Shown: positions 1 through 11,900 of the stretch, one piece after another | How the letters are laid out: each line of letters opens with the position of its first letter | Numbering within the stretch: position 1 is the stretch's first letter | NCBI GenBank assembly: GCA_943704495.1 | Contig: CALSCR010002424.1 | Location: 5,563-35,134, forward strand | Source: Pigoraptor chileana | Lineage: Eukaryota > Opisthokonta > Filasterea | Direction: 5' to 3' | DNA: 29,572 nucleotides | Notes under the pieces: model-generated | The model's input: only the letters and a program-made list of their open reading frames with translations | Told to the model about the DNA's origin: nothing | Databases searched by the model: none | Position numbers and translations under genes: made by a program

Positions 1-802
1 GGGTGCAGAGGTAACTGGTGCATGCGTCTGTGCGTATATGCCTATTACTGCCGTGCGTGTGCGTGTGGGCGTGCTCGCATTTCTGTTCTGTCCTACTTCA
101 GATCCCTATTCCCTAATTCCCCATTCCCCATTCCCCATTCCTGTTCTTATTCTCTATATGCTTTAATCCTAACACAACCGTAGGTTCGATGGAGCTCCGG
201 TCCTTTGGCACGCCGTTGGGTCGATCCCTGCAAGCCGCTTACTGACCGATTTGTTAATTACCTTCGGATGCGCCCACACACTCGACACACTCGACGCCGT
301 GTGTGCATCGGCATTGTACATATATTCTGAATACTAATTTGTAAATATCCTTTTTTTTGAGTTTATCGTGTCTTGACTGGTTCAGTTTCTGTGCCATCCG
401 ATGGAACGACTGAGTGGGAATGCTCTCGACGGAACAAATGCATTTTGAGGATATATTATGGATTCCGACAAACAGCACATCGACCCTATGAACAATTTGA
501 GTGTTGGACTACTTAATTTTAGTGATGCAGCATGACTGGGTGACACTAATACCAAGGCAGTACTCTGAATTGTCAAAGAAATGTTTACGCCGCCTTTCTG
601 CCGGTTTCCAGTCAATCTCACACGCGGACACGCAGCCACGCAGACACCAAAACGTAGAGTTTGAGCAATGATAGCATCGCAATTCAGGGTCTATATTTTA
701 AGGGGGTATATACAGCAAAAAAAAAACTTGATATGGAAAGCGACGACAGAGGAGAGAGACCGAGGCAGGCAGCTGAAAGTGGTTTGTTGTGTGGCATGAC
801 GC
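1..802. other. Intergenic DNA downstream of the kinesin-like gene
   Basis: No gene is supported here; the short open frames lack recognisable domains and splice partners. Positions 104-141 carry about five imperfect copies of a 7-base unit, CCCCATT. The rest looks like ordinary non-coding sequence. The kinesin-like gene ends on the minus strand at 803, so its 3' untranslated region must lie here, but I could not fix a polyadenylation site. Confidence 0.6.
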
Positions 803-3800
803 TCAGTGGCCTGCGGTTGTGCGAGGACGCGAGGACATGGAGCGACCGAGTGAAAGGCCCAGCAAGTGCAGCTGCGACGAATCTGCAGAGGAGAGCAATG
901 CTGCCAGATTGGCGCTGTCACTCAAGCCTCCCGGAGCTGCCTTGGACATGGGCGATTTTGTGGCGCGCTGCACGGGGACAGCGAATCCGGGAGCGACCTC
1001 CACGTACTGTCCCACACCCGCGCCCTCCACAATGCGTTCCATCGACCCCAAATGCAGCGACGCTATCGACTCTGTCGAGCGACGCCCGGTCAGTGACTGC
1101 TGCGGTGACGGCTGGTGTCGCCCCGCGGGGGAGGCTGTGGGGACGGGCGACGTGGACACCGCGTTCGGGTGGTTTAGGCTCTCGCCGTGACGGTGTGGCG
1201 CACGCCCGTGGGTGCTGCTTGACGTTGGTCCCACGGCTGAGATGACGTGTCCCGAGTGCGGAGGAATGCCCTTCTGCACAGCACACGTGAGCGATTGGTG
1301 TTAACGGCGTAAATGTTTGTGTTGACGAAGATTCGAGTGGAAAAGGTGACAAAACATGAAAAAAAAGGAAGAGCAACGCACGAAAACCACCCGTCGTTCA
1401 CTAATGATAGCTAGCATCACAAAGCGCCGACTCACCCTTGAGGAAACCGACATCGAGTGCGCATCGTTCTGCGCGCTCCTAGCCGCAGCCGTAGCAGCCG
1501 TCGGCGAAGGCACAAACGGAGGCAGGCTTGCGCCGGAGTTTGTGCGCGATACGGGCGCCGACGACTGTGCGCCACGTGGGCTGGCAGGCGCCATGTGGGC
1601 GGCGGGGGCGTGGCTTGGACTGGCGCGCGCCAGCTGCTCCATCAGACGCTTTCCACTCATGTACAGATCCGATTCACTAGCGGCACCGCCCATGCGAGGA
1701 TGCGAGGGGCGCGACGTCGATGATGTCGAGTGCGTCGGGGACGGCGTCCGCGGCAGAGGACTCGCAAAGACAACCTTAGCGGGAACAGAAACGGCGCCAC
1801 GGACACTCGCGGGCGGAAACACTTCACGTGACGCCTCCCGGGTCCACATGCCCTCGCTGTATGTCATTGAGAGCGTCCCGTCGTCATCGTAGTCAAATGG
1901 CGTGTCTGTTATTTGATTGCTCACGTGACCTTTATTGTCCGTGTCGTAGGGGATCCCGGGGGGCAGTGCGTGCGTTTCGGCGTGCATCGTTGCCGTCGCC
2001 GCAAACGGTGGCTTGCGTGCATCCTGCTCGTGCTTGAGCCGCGCGTGCCGTTCGCTGTCGAGGGCGTCTGACAACTCCATCAATCGTGACGTCAGTGTCT
2101 CATTTTCCCTCCGCGCAATCGCAAGCTGTTCGGCGGTCTCACCCGCGCGCCGCTCGGCAGCAACCACAGCAGCGCCATCAAGTGACTGCGTGGTTTCGAC
2201 AAGCTCGCGGATGTGGCGGTCCTTGCCCTCGAGCTGCGCAGAGAGGGTTGCAACCTCAGTGTTGCGCGCGTTCAGCTCCTGCCGCAAGTCACGCACGACG
2301 CGACCCAGCTCCTCAGCCTCGCGAAGGAGGGCGACCCCCTGCGCCTCCACCTGCCGCCGCATCGAAGACATGGCCTCCTCCTTCTCGACAACAGAAGAGC
2401 GCAGGGCTGCATTCTCCGCCGCCGAATCCTTCATCTTCTTCTCGAGTGATAGCATGGACGTCGCCAGGGCATCGCGCTCGCTTGTTGCACGCTCGAGCGC
2501 TGTCTGCACGGTTGCCAGCTGAATCGAGGACTCCCTGTTGTACCCTTGGTGTGTACGCAACTGCTCCACATCTGCCTCAAGCGATTCGACCTTGGCACGT
2601 GCTGTGTTTCGCGCGCCAGTAAGCTCCGCTATCAATTGGTGGTCAAATTCGCGCTGGGCTTCCATATTGGAGATCTTGGTCTGAATGTGGCCATTTTGGG
2701 GCATGGAGGAGGCGGAGGAACAGCCAAAAATTAATATTTTGGCACAATAAACAACAGCGATTGACCAAGAATAGATAGCCCCAAACCCAACATGGGATTT
2801 GCAAGGTGCACACAACCAAGAAGCAAAGAGAAAGACGCCGTGTCCACGCCGGTGTTTCAGGCTCTGCCAACAGACTCCACGGTAAACCGTGCACGTGAGA
2901 GAAGCGTCGCAAGAAAAGAACAGACACACACACACAAGCATATTACAACACATTACATATATATATATATATTATAACATATTAGTGATGCCCACCATAA
3001 AATCGGTTTCCTTGGCGCTCGTCAAGAGCCCCATCTCGTTGCGTGACTGCATGGCTGAGTCCGCCTGTTTGGTCTTCTCCTCAAGCAGCCGCTGTGCAGT
3101 GGCGAGTTCCGTCTGTGGTGCGGCAGAGGCACATTTTGCAATCGACGTCGGGGAGAAGGAGAAAGTAAAGAGAGATGTGAGTGAGCAGAGGGAGAGAGAC
3201 AGGTAAGAGACCAGAGAGAGATGCTCAAGTCAGTGTCTAAGGGGACTCTGCCGCCCTATGGACCCCACAAGAGAGAGAAGTGAATGAGCACAGAGTGTGT
3301 GTGTGTCTTGGGTGTTGTGCCCATGGACCCCACAAGAGAGGTCAGAGAGAGAGAAGTGAATGAGCGGAGAGTGTGTGTGTGTCTTGGGTGTTGTGCCCAT
3401 GGACCCCACAAGAGAGGACAGGGAGAGAGAGAAAAGAGCGAGAAGGGCACATAAACAGAGAAGAGTAAAGACGGAAGGAATGTATACGTCTAGCACTGAT
3501 GACAGTGGTGAGCGAGCCATACTAAAAATGTGGCAAGCAGCGGACAGAATAGGCCATGGCGTCATTGAATGGGGCCACGCGACCGACCATGCCCACCTTG
3601 AGGGCTGCATTCTCCACGCGGAGCTCGGCCGTCTCCACCAGCGCCTCTTGAGATCCCTCAGGGTGCGGACCCGTCGAGGTGCTGCTGCCAGCGCTCACTG
3701 ATGTGCGGAAACGTGTCACCATCTTGCCGAGCATGTCGCCAGCAAAGTGCGCGGCCTGGTGCAGGTGAGCAGAATGCGCGCGTGCATCAGTGTGTGTGTG

Positions 3801-5058
3801 TGTATGCGCGCGCGTGAGGAATGACAGCAGAGAGGCGGCGTGATGGATGAATTGAGAGGGGATTTGCAGGTATTTAGACAATTGTATGGTAAGGATCGCG
3901 CACACGTGGATGGGAATATGCATGCGCACACAGACACACGCAATAGGCACTCACCCCGCCGAGTCCGCTGTCGACGGAGTCTGTCTGGACAGCGCAGTCG
4001 GACATCGATGGAAAGGACGATAGGCTCATCGATCGCACGCGTCCTACTCGAGGGCGTTTGTTGTGAGTCCAAAGTGAATAAAACAGTGCGTTGAAAAACA
4101 CAAAATGTCCTTATGAATCTTAAGAATACACCGCAGTGATACGTAGCTGAAATGGCGCACATACCGACGTGCACATGACAGCAGCACTTCACATAGACCA
4201 CACAAACACGCACACCCGCACACACACACGACACGCACCCTTTGACCGCGCAAGTGCCATCTGAAGATTGGCAACCTGATCCTCCAACGAAGCCGTGATG
4301 GATCCCCTGCGCGCCGTCTCATTTGGGCGAATCTGCCTCACATATACACAAGGCAAGCACAGTCACAGACACATGCACACACACACACAGACACACAATC
4401 GTAGACACATCGGCAGTCAGTTTGTGTTCCATTCGTGCAGCATCCGCAAGAGCGCGTGCGTATGCATGATCAGTGAAAAGGACGTCTGCAAATGATAAAA
4501 GGCGACACTCACAAAGCATCTGACAAGTTTGCATCGCGTGGCGAAATTGAGAGTTGCGAGCGAGGCCGTTCGGTGTCCCTCAGCCGGGTCGACTGTTGCA
4601 ATGATGCGCGTGCGCGTGTTTCCCCCAAAGCAATCCTATGAAACGTGTGACAAAGAGGTAAGGGGCCAGATCAGCCTGATGTTCGGAGTAGGCAGCAAGG
4701 CTCACGCACACGCACGCACTTACACACACACACACACACACACATAGAATCCGCTTACTTTGAGGAGCAGGGTCAGCTTTGAATCGCCAAAGGGAGGCAG
4801 TTGCGTTCCTGCATCCGACGACAGCGATTGCACAACAGCGCGCAAAGTTGACAGGGAAAAGTCGCCCGACTCGGCAGCCTTTGGCACTGTTGCAGATGCG
4901 GTCGATTGGCGGCGCGTAACAGGCATATCCACTGTTGCCGCCCCCGAAAGCGACGACGATGCCGAGTGCACTGCGTGGGAGCCATCCGACACCGGACTAT
5001 CGCTGCCCAGGTCGGCAAATGTGAGCAGTGAGCGTTTGGATCCCTAGGGAGGAATGGG

Positions 5059-5105
<47 letters not shown>

Positions 5106-6198
5106 GATGCAGTATTAATGATTAATATGCCCAGGCGACCCATGTATGTGTGACAGTGCCGGTGTAACTAGACAAAACCTGGCGAACAAAGTGGTGTCGT
5201 CATTAACGGCGCGTGACGCAACCCCACTCACCGCAGACTGTGACTTGGCGTGTATGGCGATGTTTAGTATGACAAAACTGCGATAACTCTTTCGCTTGAG
5301 CTCCCGTCCAGCGAGAGCTCGGTTAGACAGACCCTGGCGCACGAGCTGTGGGTCCGAAGATGGCATTGGCACACCGAGTCAGCGACAAAGAATTGCACCA
5401 AACACACAAACAGGACACATACACACAGGCACACACATGCAGAGATACAGACAGCAGCAACGCACACACGCAGGGTCCTTATGAGACACAGTAAAAAAAA
5501 CCCACACCTCGAGGGCATCAAACGCGCGCACAAAGTCGTGCTCAGAGAGGCCATCGACAACGGCACAGCCGCCGTCTCCATACAAAAGGCGTGAAAGCGG
5601 CGATCGCACAGGGCAGAGTCGAGTTAAGGCGTCCCACTAGCCGGGTCAGTGGTGATGGAGCCGACAGGCAGCCCAGATCAACATTGCATGCACTGGCATC
5701 ATACAAACAACAACACGACACAGCCACAATGACAGCAGCGACACCAACAGAGATGGATCATGAGCGGATATCAAGCTTTTGGTTTGCGTCGCCAAGGAGA
5801 TCGTACACACATTCGTTGTATATCTCCATCATAGTCAGGAGACACGTGACCTGCAAGTCAGAGCGATCCTCCTGCAAAATTCAGATACAAAAGCAGGTTG
5901 ATCAGTATCAACAAAACTCCCCACGATCCTCATTTGAAAAATCCTATTCGAAGGGCGTTGCAGATAGACAACGTATAAATGTGTAGGTAATGCCAGTGTG
6001 CTGGTATGGGCAATGCATAAGAATCAGTGGGGGATGCAGAGCAAGAAGCAGCAGAAACACTCTGATGACGGGCACTGATGCACTCACGGACAGTTGGGCC
6101 ATGCCAATCTGCTCGAATATGCGGTCGATTGCACGGGGGACAATGCCCTCTGCCTCGGGTGAGCCTGGGATGACACATTCACATATTCACACACACAC

Positions 6199-6234
<36 letters not shown>

Positions 6235-7721
6235 TTATATACACATACGACAGAGTGAGTTGTGTGCCACTTTGTGCTGGACTGTGCTACACGACGACAC
6301 AACACTTTGGCAAGATTTACGATGGGCGCACTTACCGAACAATGTGTATGACTTTCCACTCTGAGTGGGGCCGCTATGAGTCGCAAGGCAGCCAGTGTAG
6401 TTGAGGGAAAGGGAAGATGCCGTGTCAGTAAAAGTTGGTTGTGGTTGCGACAGCAGTCCTCAAAACAAAGACGGTGTGCATGCAGTCAGCAATGTGCCTG
6501 CCTTTACTCACTATGTAAGGATGGCTCCATTGTACCCGTCCAGACACCCCGAAATCACGTGACTCGCGACGTTTTGAAAGACATCCCCCTTCACAGAAGA
6601 AGCACATCAAGACACGCACGTATGTTTCCGTTAATAAGCACACACAAATGAGCGACGATGTACACTGACTAATATGCAGCATTGCGGATGCGCATTTTAA
6701 GGGGGATGCAAAAAGGGCAGCAGTCAAAGAAGCACAGCAGCAGCGCTCAGTCACTTACTTGAGTCACGTGTTCATCGGCCACATAGTCGAACACAAACGA
6801 CTTCTCCGCCTTGTGGGAGGGACCCTCAACAACAACAAGTCCGCCTTCCTTGACGCACAAAAACCGATCCGCATCCTTGCCATCGTCCTCTGCGTCGCCC
6901 TTGTTGCTCTTACCGCGACCGATGAGACTGGCGGCGGCAGTGAATGCCGTGGGCCATAGGTTCCCCGCAATGCCAGTGTACGTCGATGCAGCCGCGGCTG
7001 TGGATGCGATCGCCTTGCTGTTTGCAGAGGCAGTCGTCGAGGGGGGACGGATGCGCACCGCCACAAAGATGGGCTCGCGCTGAACACACGTTGTTCCAGT
7101 GGCGTGGCTCGTTGAAGACGCAGTGCGACTGTTGACTAGTCCGTGTGGACTCGATGTCGGCGCTGATTGTGACTGCGTTCGCCGGAGTATTCCCGGCGTG
7201 GACGGTGCGGACGTCGACTGCCCATACCCCGAGGATCGCGCAGAAGTGCTTCCTGCAGTGGAAGAGGTCGGGGACTTCACTGGTGCTGGCGGTCGACCCG
7301 ACAAGCTGGAGTGTGTTCCGCCTTGCGCCGCCGTGTGGTGAGTGGATGCCGACGCATGTGCAGTCAGCGGCGTCGCATGGGCAGTCGACGGGGTTCCATG
7401 CACGGTCGATGGCGTCCGCGTGCTCGGTGTCACCAGCCGAGGTCGTGCACTCTGAGGAGACTGTGTTATGCTTCCCGTGCTGCCAGACCGGCTGTTTCAG
7501 TCGCACATGCAGCGTGGAAGAAAGTACAATCGAAACAAACACATGCGGATGTGAGTGCGAGTTCAAAGTGGATTAGAGCTACCGTGGGGTCAAATATTGA
7601 AAAGGTGATCAGATAGACCGTACCTTCGCACAGGGCTCTTTGAGACCGATGAAGTCGCGGGTGTGTTCAGTTTGGCTGCAGAGCCAGCTGTCTTTCCCAC
7701 CGAAGACGGTGGGCGCATCAT
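803..7721 (-). CDS. Kinesin-like protein with degenerate motor domain, 16 exons
   Basis: Exons read in frame on the minus strand: 7721-7624, 7491-6759, 6588-6512, 6373-6336, 6164-6088, 5871-5772, 5617-5508, 5345-5232, 5043-4759, 4635-4513, 4332-4239, 4043-3955, 3755-3597, 3112-2996, 2680-1436 and 1273-803, about 1309 residues. All junctions are GT-AG except the one between exons 6 and 7, which is uncertain. A Ser/Thr/Pro-rich tail (1-165) precedes a kinesin motor (about 167-585). It contains FVAVRIRPP, the P-loop GPTQSGKSYTLFG (304-316), MEIYNECVYDLL, FGDSKLTLLLK and GGNTRTRIIATVDPAEG. A long coiled coil follows (exon 15), then a disordered C-terminus. Switch I (normally NxxSSRSH) reads KRKSYRSF, switch II (normally DLAGSE) reads DLGSDS, and the start of the relay helix is replaced by a serine-rich insert. 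Microtubule binding is plausible but ATP-driven motility is doubtful. The subfamily could not be assigned. Confidence 0.85.
3258..3420. repeat. Minisatellite in a kinesin intron, about 2.5 copies
   Basis: The block containing ATGGACCCCACAAGAGAG begins at 3258, 3323 and 3399. The copies are separated by GAAGTGAATGAGC, a TG run and CTTGGGTGTTGTGCCC, so the period is 65 then 76 bases. The array lies wholly between exon 14 (starts 3112) and exon 13 (ends 3597) of the kinesin-like gene and should be length-polymorphic. No coding role is seen. Confidence 0.85.
4722..4744. repeat. (CA)n microsatellite in a kinesin intron
   Basis: This is an uninterrupted CA run. In the sense of the minus-strand gene it is a (TG)n run starting about 15 bases after the donor of the switch II exon (donor at 4758). 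Confidence 0.9.
5061..5102. repeat. (GT)n microsatellite in a kinesin intron
   Basis: About 21 perfect GT units. In the sense of the gene this is a (CA)n run ending about 17 bases before the acceptor of the switch II exon at 5043. Confidence 0.95.
6188..6234. repeat. Compound (CA)n-(TA)n microsatellite in a kinesin intron
   Basis: A CA run (6188-6212) passes into an AT/TA run (to about 6234). It lies in the intron between the P-loop exon (ends 6336) and the next exon (starts 6164), close to the acceptor side. Confidence 0.9.
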
Positions 7722-8070
7722 TGTTGCGAGTTGTGTGTTTGCTCCAATTCGGACTAATCAATGTAAACTTCAAAGCTATCACAACAACTCTTCATCAAAT
7801 GAGGTTCGCGTGTGCTCAGTTCGGGCGAAATTCAGTGTTCAGACCAGTGTAATGGGGCCTCAGTGCATCCCCCGGGCACATCTGTGCTCACGGATGCACT
7901 GCCATGATGCACCTGAGCTCCGGCGGCAGTGTCAGTTGTGCGGTGCCCCGTGTTGCGCCACGCCATGGGCGGACTCGTGTGAGATTTCAACCTGGACATC
8001 GAGCCGCATTGTAGGTGTCGCACGCGTGACTGCGGCGTGACTGCGGTTGCCGGGGAGGCGTGACGTAAGG

Positions 8071-8210
8071 GTAATTGTGCGAGTCATGTTTTGTTGACTT
8101 TTATGTTCGCTGTAATTGCCCGATGGCGGAGTCATGTTTTGTTGACTTTGACATTAGGTAATTGCCCGACGGCGGAACGGTTGTGCGACTCATGTTTGTT
8201 GACTTTGACA
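8071..8210. repeat. Three imperfect tandem copies of a 40-55 bp element
   Basis: Each copy starts with GTAATTG (8071, 8112, 8158) and ends with a GTCATGTTTTGTTGACTTT-like core (to about 8103, 8150 and 8208). Copies 2 and 3 also share GCCCGA-GGCGGA. A CRE-like TGACGTAA (8061-8068) sits just before copy 1. Position in a divergent promoter suggests repeated transcription-factor sites, which is inference. Confidence 0.8.
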
Positions 8211-8442
8211 CCCTTGAAATATGACACTAAGTTTTGTGTCTGTTTCCTTTTTCGGTGGAAATGTTGCAGGAGGGAATAAGAAGGAGGTTTAGAAATCGCC
8301 GGGATACTTTGTCAGTACCCCCCACACACTGACCACACGACAACGAAGTTTTTGCATGACAAACAAATTGCCTTGAAATGAGAACAATGGGCGGCCGTCA
8401 AGTTGACGCACATCAGTGTGAGCGGCTACAAAGACTATCCGC

Positions 8443-8457
8443 TATAAAGATTATAAA
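8443..8457 (+). promoter_or_regulatory. Candidate TATA boxes, rhodopsin 1
   Basis: TATAAA occurs twice, nine bases apart. If used, the leader before the rhodopsin 1 start codon would be about 450 bases or would contain an intron. Evidence is sequence match only. Confidence 0.3.
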
Positions 8458-8924
8458 GAGTGTCACTGCGGGCGGGGTACCCACGGGTGGGGGGCAACTG
8501 ATCACTCGGAGCACGGAGCGACTCTGTGCAGGTCCAATAGGACTGGCGAGACCCTCGGCTGACACTCAATCTACTGCAAAAATACATGTATTGTCGAAAA
8601 ATAATCTATTGTATTCAGCACTCAATCTACATGTAGTGCCGCTGGTCGTCTGTGGCCGGTTGCCAACATACTCTCTTGACGGCTTCAGTGTTGCATCTGT
8701 CGGCGTCGGGCAGCCTCAATGAAACTGCCGGAACAACCGTCGCTAGAACTCTTGTCCGTCTTGACTGTTATATTGTCAGTTCGGGCATTCGGCCGGCCGT
8801 GAGGGCCACTGTAGTGTAGCCTAGACAGTCGCGGCTGTACGTGCAGGGGCGACACTGTGGTCAGTAACCGTCGGTGACTGACCGGCGGCAGTAATCAGTC
8901 AGCTGGCTGTCGTGAGTCGATTAT

Positions 8925-8972
8925 ATGCGCAAGGATGGAGCTCACGGACCCAGACAGGAGCTTCAACTTTAA
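8925..8972 (+). other. Upstream ORF overlapping the rhodopsin 1 start
   Basis: An ATG ten bases before the main start opens a 15-codon frame (MRKDGAHGPRQELQL) that ends with TAA inside the rhodopsin coding region, in a different frame. If the mRNA leader includes it, scanning ribosomes would meet it first, which could lower rhodopsin 1 output. Confidence 0.4.
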
Positions 8973-11900
8973 GGGGATGGCTGTATTTGCGGTATTCGCA
9001 TCCACCATTCTCTTCTCATTTGCTACTGTATTCTTCTACTTTGCGCTGCGTGGCACCGGCTTCAAACAACGGCGGTCACTGCAAAACAAGCGAAAGGCAC
9101 CCGAGGAGAATATGCTCAGCGGGATGGCAACGTGCATCACGGGCGTTGTGTGGTTCTCCAGGGCGGTCGTCTTCATATCCCTGGCCAACAAGCAAGAAGT
9201 ATCTTTCAACATTGAGAACTACAAGTGAGAAATAGATGTAACCCGTGTCATGCAGCCAGCCCAGGGTAGACGTCGGATTCCGACTGGCAGCGCCTGTCAA
9301 ATCAGTTTTATGTCCGAAGCATTATCACTGGCATGCCACTGTACTGTGCGTTGGTCAATCCCCCTCCCGTCCGACTGTCACGGCAGTCGCGACGCGGCCG
9401 TCACTAAGTCTTCTACTGAACCGGGTATGATGAATGACAATATGCATGTCGTGACTGACTGAAACTACTGTCGTGACTGAATCAACACACTTCCCAATGC
9501 AGGTATTTCGACTATCTCATCTCCTGCCCGATGCTCGTGCTTGACATCTGCTTCGTCGCAGAAGAGCCCTACAAGTGGACCTTCACTCTCCTCACAGCTC
9601 TGACGCTCTTCATTGGTGCACTTTCGGTAAGCAGTGCCACCCGGCTGCCCGTTTCTTGCGCTGCACTTTTGACTGGAATGCCGTCGGCAAATCCAGTGCT
9701 GTCAATGCCATGCATGGCCATTGAGTTTCGCATCAATCTAGAATAATTATATCTACAGTGATGTGTTAGTGTAGGCGGGTACTGTATGCATTGGTCCACT
9801 CGGCGTTTGTCGAGGCCAGGTTGTCAGTTCGTATTGTGCCGTGTAATCAAGGACCGCCGTATGCACAGCCGCCTGAAGTCTGACTCGGTGCCGTATTTCC
9901 GTGATTATAAACCGGATTTGTTCGCTGACAATGCATGTACTGTGCTGTGTTACTGCTGTACACCCGCAGGTCTCATCGGGCGGATCTGATACACGCGGAG
10001 AGTCATTTGCGTACTTCGGACTGGGATCGGTGTTCTTCACACTACTCTTTTACTGGCTTTTCCGCAACTTATTTCGCCGGCTAAACCAATACCCGAAAGA
10101 CATACGGATCTATTTGCGATTGGCTGTGGTGAGTCCCACTACTGTATCAGCTCAGCTGAAGCAGCACCCATTTATGACTCTTATAACCGCCACTGCATGA
10201 CTGACAGCGATTACCCGGCCACTGGTCAGCGGCTGCCATCTGATCGGACGGCACATTGCATGTACTTAAACTGACTAAGCCCCTCATGTGGCAGACGGCA
10301 GCCACTGCCAGTTAGGCCAGTACAATTGATATTGTATTGTTACGGTCAATCTTATCGGCACCGTGCGCGGTCCAGTGCCGATTAGACTAAGTTTTCTGGA
10401 GTCTGCTCGTTCTGTGCACCCGTCTGTTCATATCAATTGAAATTATTGAGCGGCGCGGCCTGACTCATTATGCCGGACGTTTCACCGACTGACTTCTTCA
10501 TTCGGATCTGATCCGTCTTGTTTGACATGCCATTAATGCCGTATATTATCCTTGAAATGCAGTACACTTTCCTTGTTGTCTGGCCTTTCTTCCCGATCCT
10601 CTACCTCATCGGCCCACTCGTCTGGGGATTTATGAGGTGAGTGCACACTGACATGATGCTAGTCATGCCGTAATGCTCATTATACATGTCGCGCGGAGCC
10701 ACCTTGCCAGTGCCGGCGCCGCGTGCACGACTGATGGATCTTGACTAGTCGCTGAAACCATACGAACATCAGAATTTCAGCACTGTGCTGTGTCATAGGG
10801 CAGAGGTGCATTGTTATTCCCATGCCTGATCAGAACTGATATTTCTGCATCGGATAAGTTTCACGGCCGAGTTCAGATTTTCAGCATTGACAGCCGCTGC
10901 GTGCATCAGTCAAGATGCCGCTGGACGGCCGGCTGAGTGATTAGAATTCAGATAATTAATCAGTGCAGTCTATAACCGTGAATACCCAGATAACGACTGA
11001 CACATCATTTTTTTTCGATTTTTTTTGTTTTGATTTGCATACCGGAACAAATCCACACCGCGGCGGACCGACCATTGCGGTTTGCAGCGTCGAAACAGAC
11101 ACATATCTTCACGGACTTCTTGACATATGTGCCAAAGGTATTTATTTGTACGACTGACTCGACCCACGGCCGGTACTGAAGCCGGATGTAGTACGGCGGC
11201 TGCCGCGGTAGATCTACCGGCGCCGCCGTCACTGAGGCTCCGTAATACCTGTTACTACTAATGCACCAGACTACTGTAAGGCATTGACAGCGGCCGCGCC
11301 GGGCAGTCGGCATACTGACAATTATCTAATCATATGCCGCACTCATCTGAAATTGCCATGTCATGTGATTTTAAAAATGCTGACTTCGGGGCCGGCCGCT
11401 GGGTCCTCCCGGTGTTGTGCCAACACTCTCGCAGGTCTATACGGCGCCTTTTTGCTCCGATTTCGACTATGCCTAGAGGATATTGAGAACAATGCACTTG
11501 CTGCATCGGAGCTAATGCCGGTGACTGGCGTCGGAATAGTCGGTGATGGGGAGGGGGGAATGATGAGGATGACCGCCCCACTGGCCCGCTCGGGCTCAAA
11601 TTTTGATGCCACAAACTCGAACAACAAGAGGAACAGCTCAAAAAGCGTTCATGCGGTTGACTCGTTCTTGCAGGTTCCACAGCTGCAAGAACTCACTGGC
11701 GTTGTGCCCGTGACGATTGAAAACGACGACACGATAACTATACCCACTGTGCGATCACATTGTCTGGACGGAGCCGGGAGGAGTGACACGGGGGCGTTTC
11801 TCGACGAAGCCCAATTGCAGCAACTGCATCGCAGCCGCCTTGCCGTGGCTTCAGGTGTGAGTTTCGCGAGCACTTTTGTACCAAGTCATCGTGCAGAGAG

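Larger units (their letters stand above)
7722..8934. promoter_or_regulatory. Divergent upstream region of kinesin-like gene and rhodopsin 1
   Basis: No gene is supported between the kinesin start codon (7721, minus) and the rhodopsin 1 start codon (8935, plus). The interval holds a duplicated GTGACTGCGG (about 8025-8045), three imperfect tandem elements (8071-8210), two TATAAA boxes at 8443 and 8452, a repeated CACTCAATCTAC (about 8563 and 8622) and a small upstream ORF at the 3' edge. From about 8500 it is dense in ACTG/CAGT words. Confidence 0.6.

Noticed and set aside
104-141. CCCCATT/CCCTAATT repeat as a telomere remnant
   Set aside because: The unit is not TTAGGG-like over more than one copy, the array is under 40 bases, and genes continue beside it.
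1301-1436. C-terminal end of the kinesin-like protein reading to a stop at 1301
   Set aside because: The frame continues past a consensus donor (AGG|GTGAGT at 1435) into phenylalanine/cysteine-rich intron-like sequence. Splicing to 1273 gives a longer in-phase tail.
11284-11434. In-frame upstream extension of the last rhodopsin 1 exon
   Set aside because: The open frame runs on from 11284, but this is the last part of the intron. The acceptor at 11433-11434 joins K232 to GLYGAF as in paralog 2.
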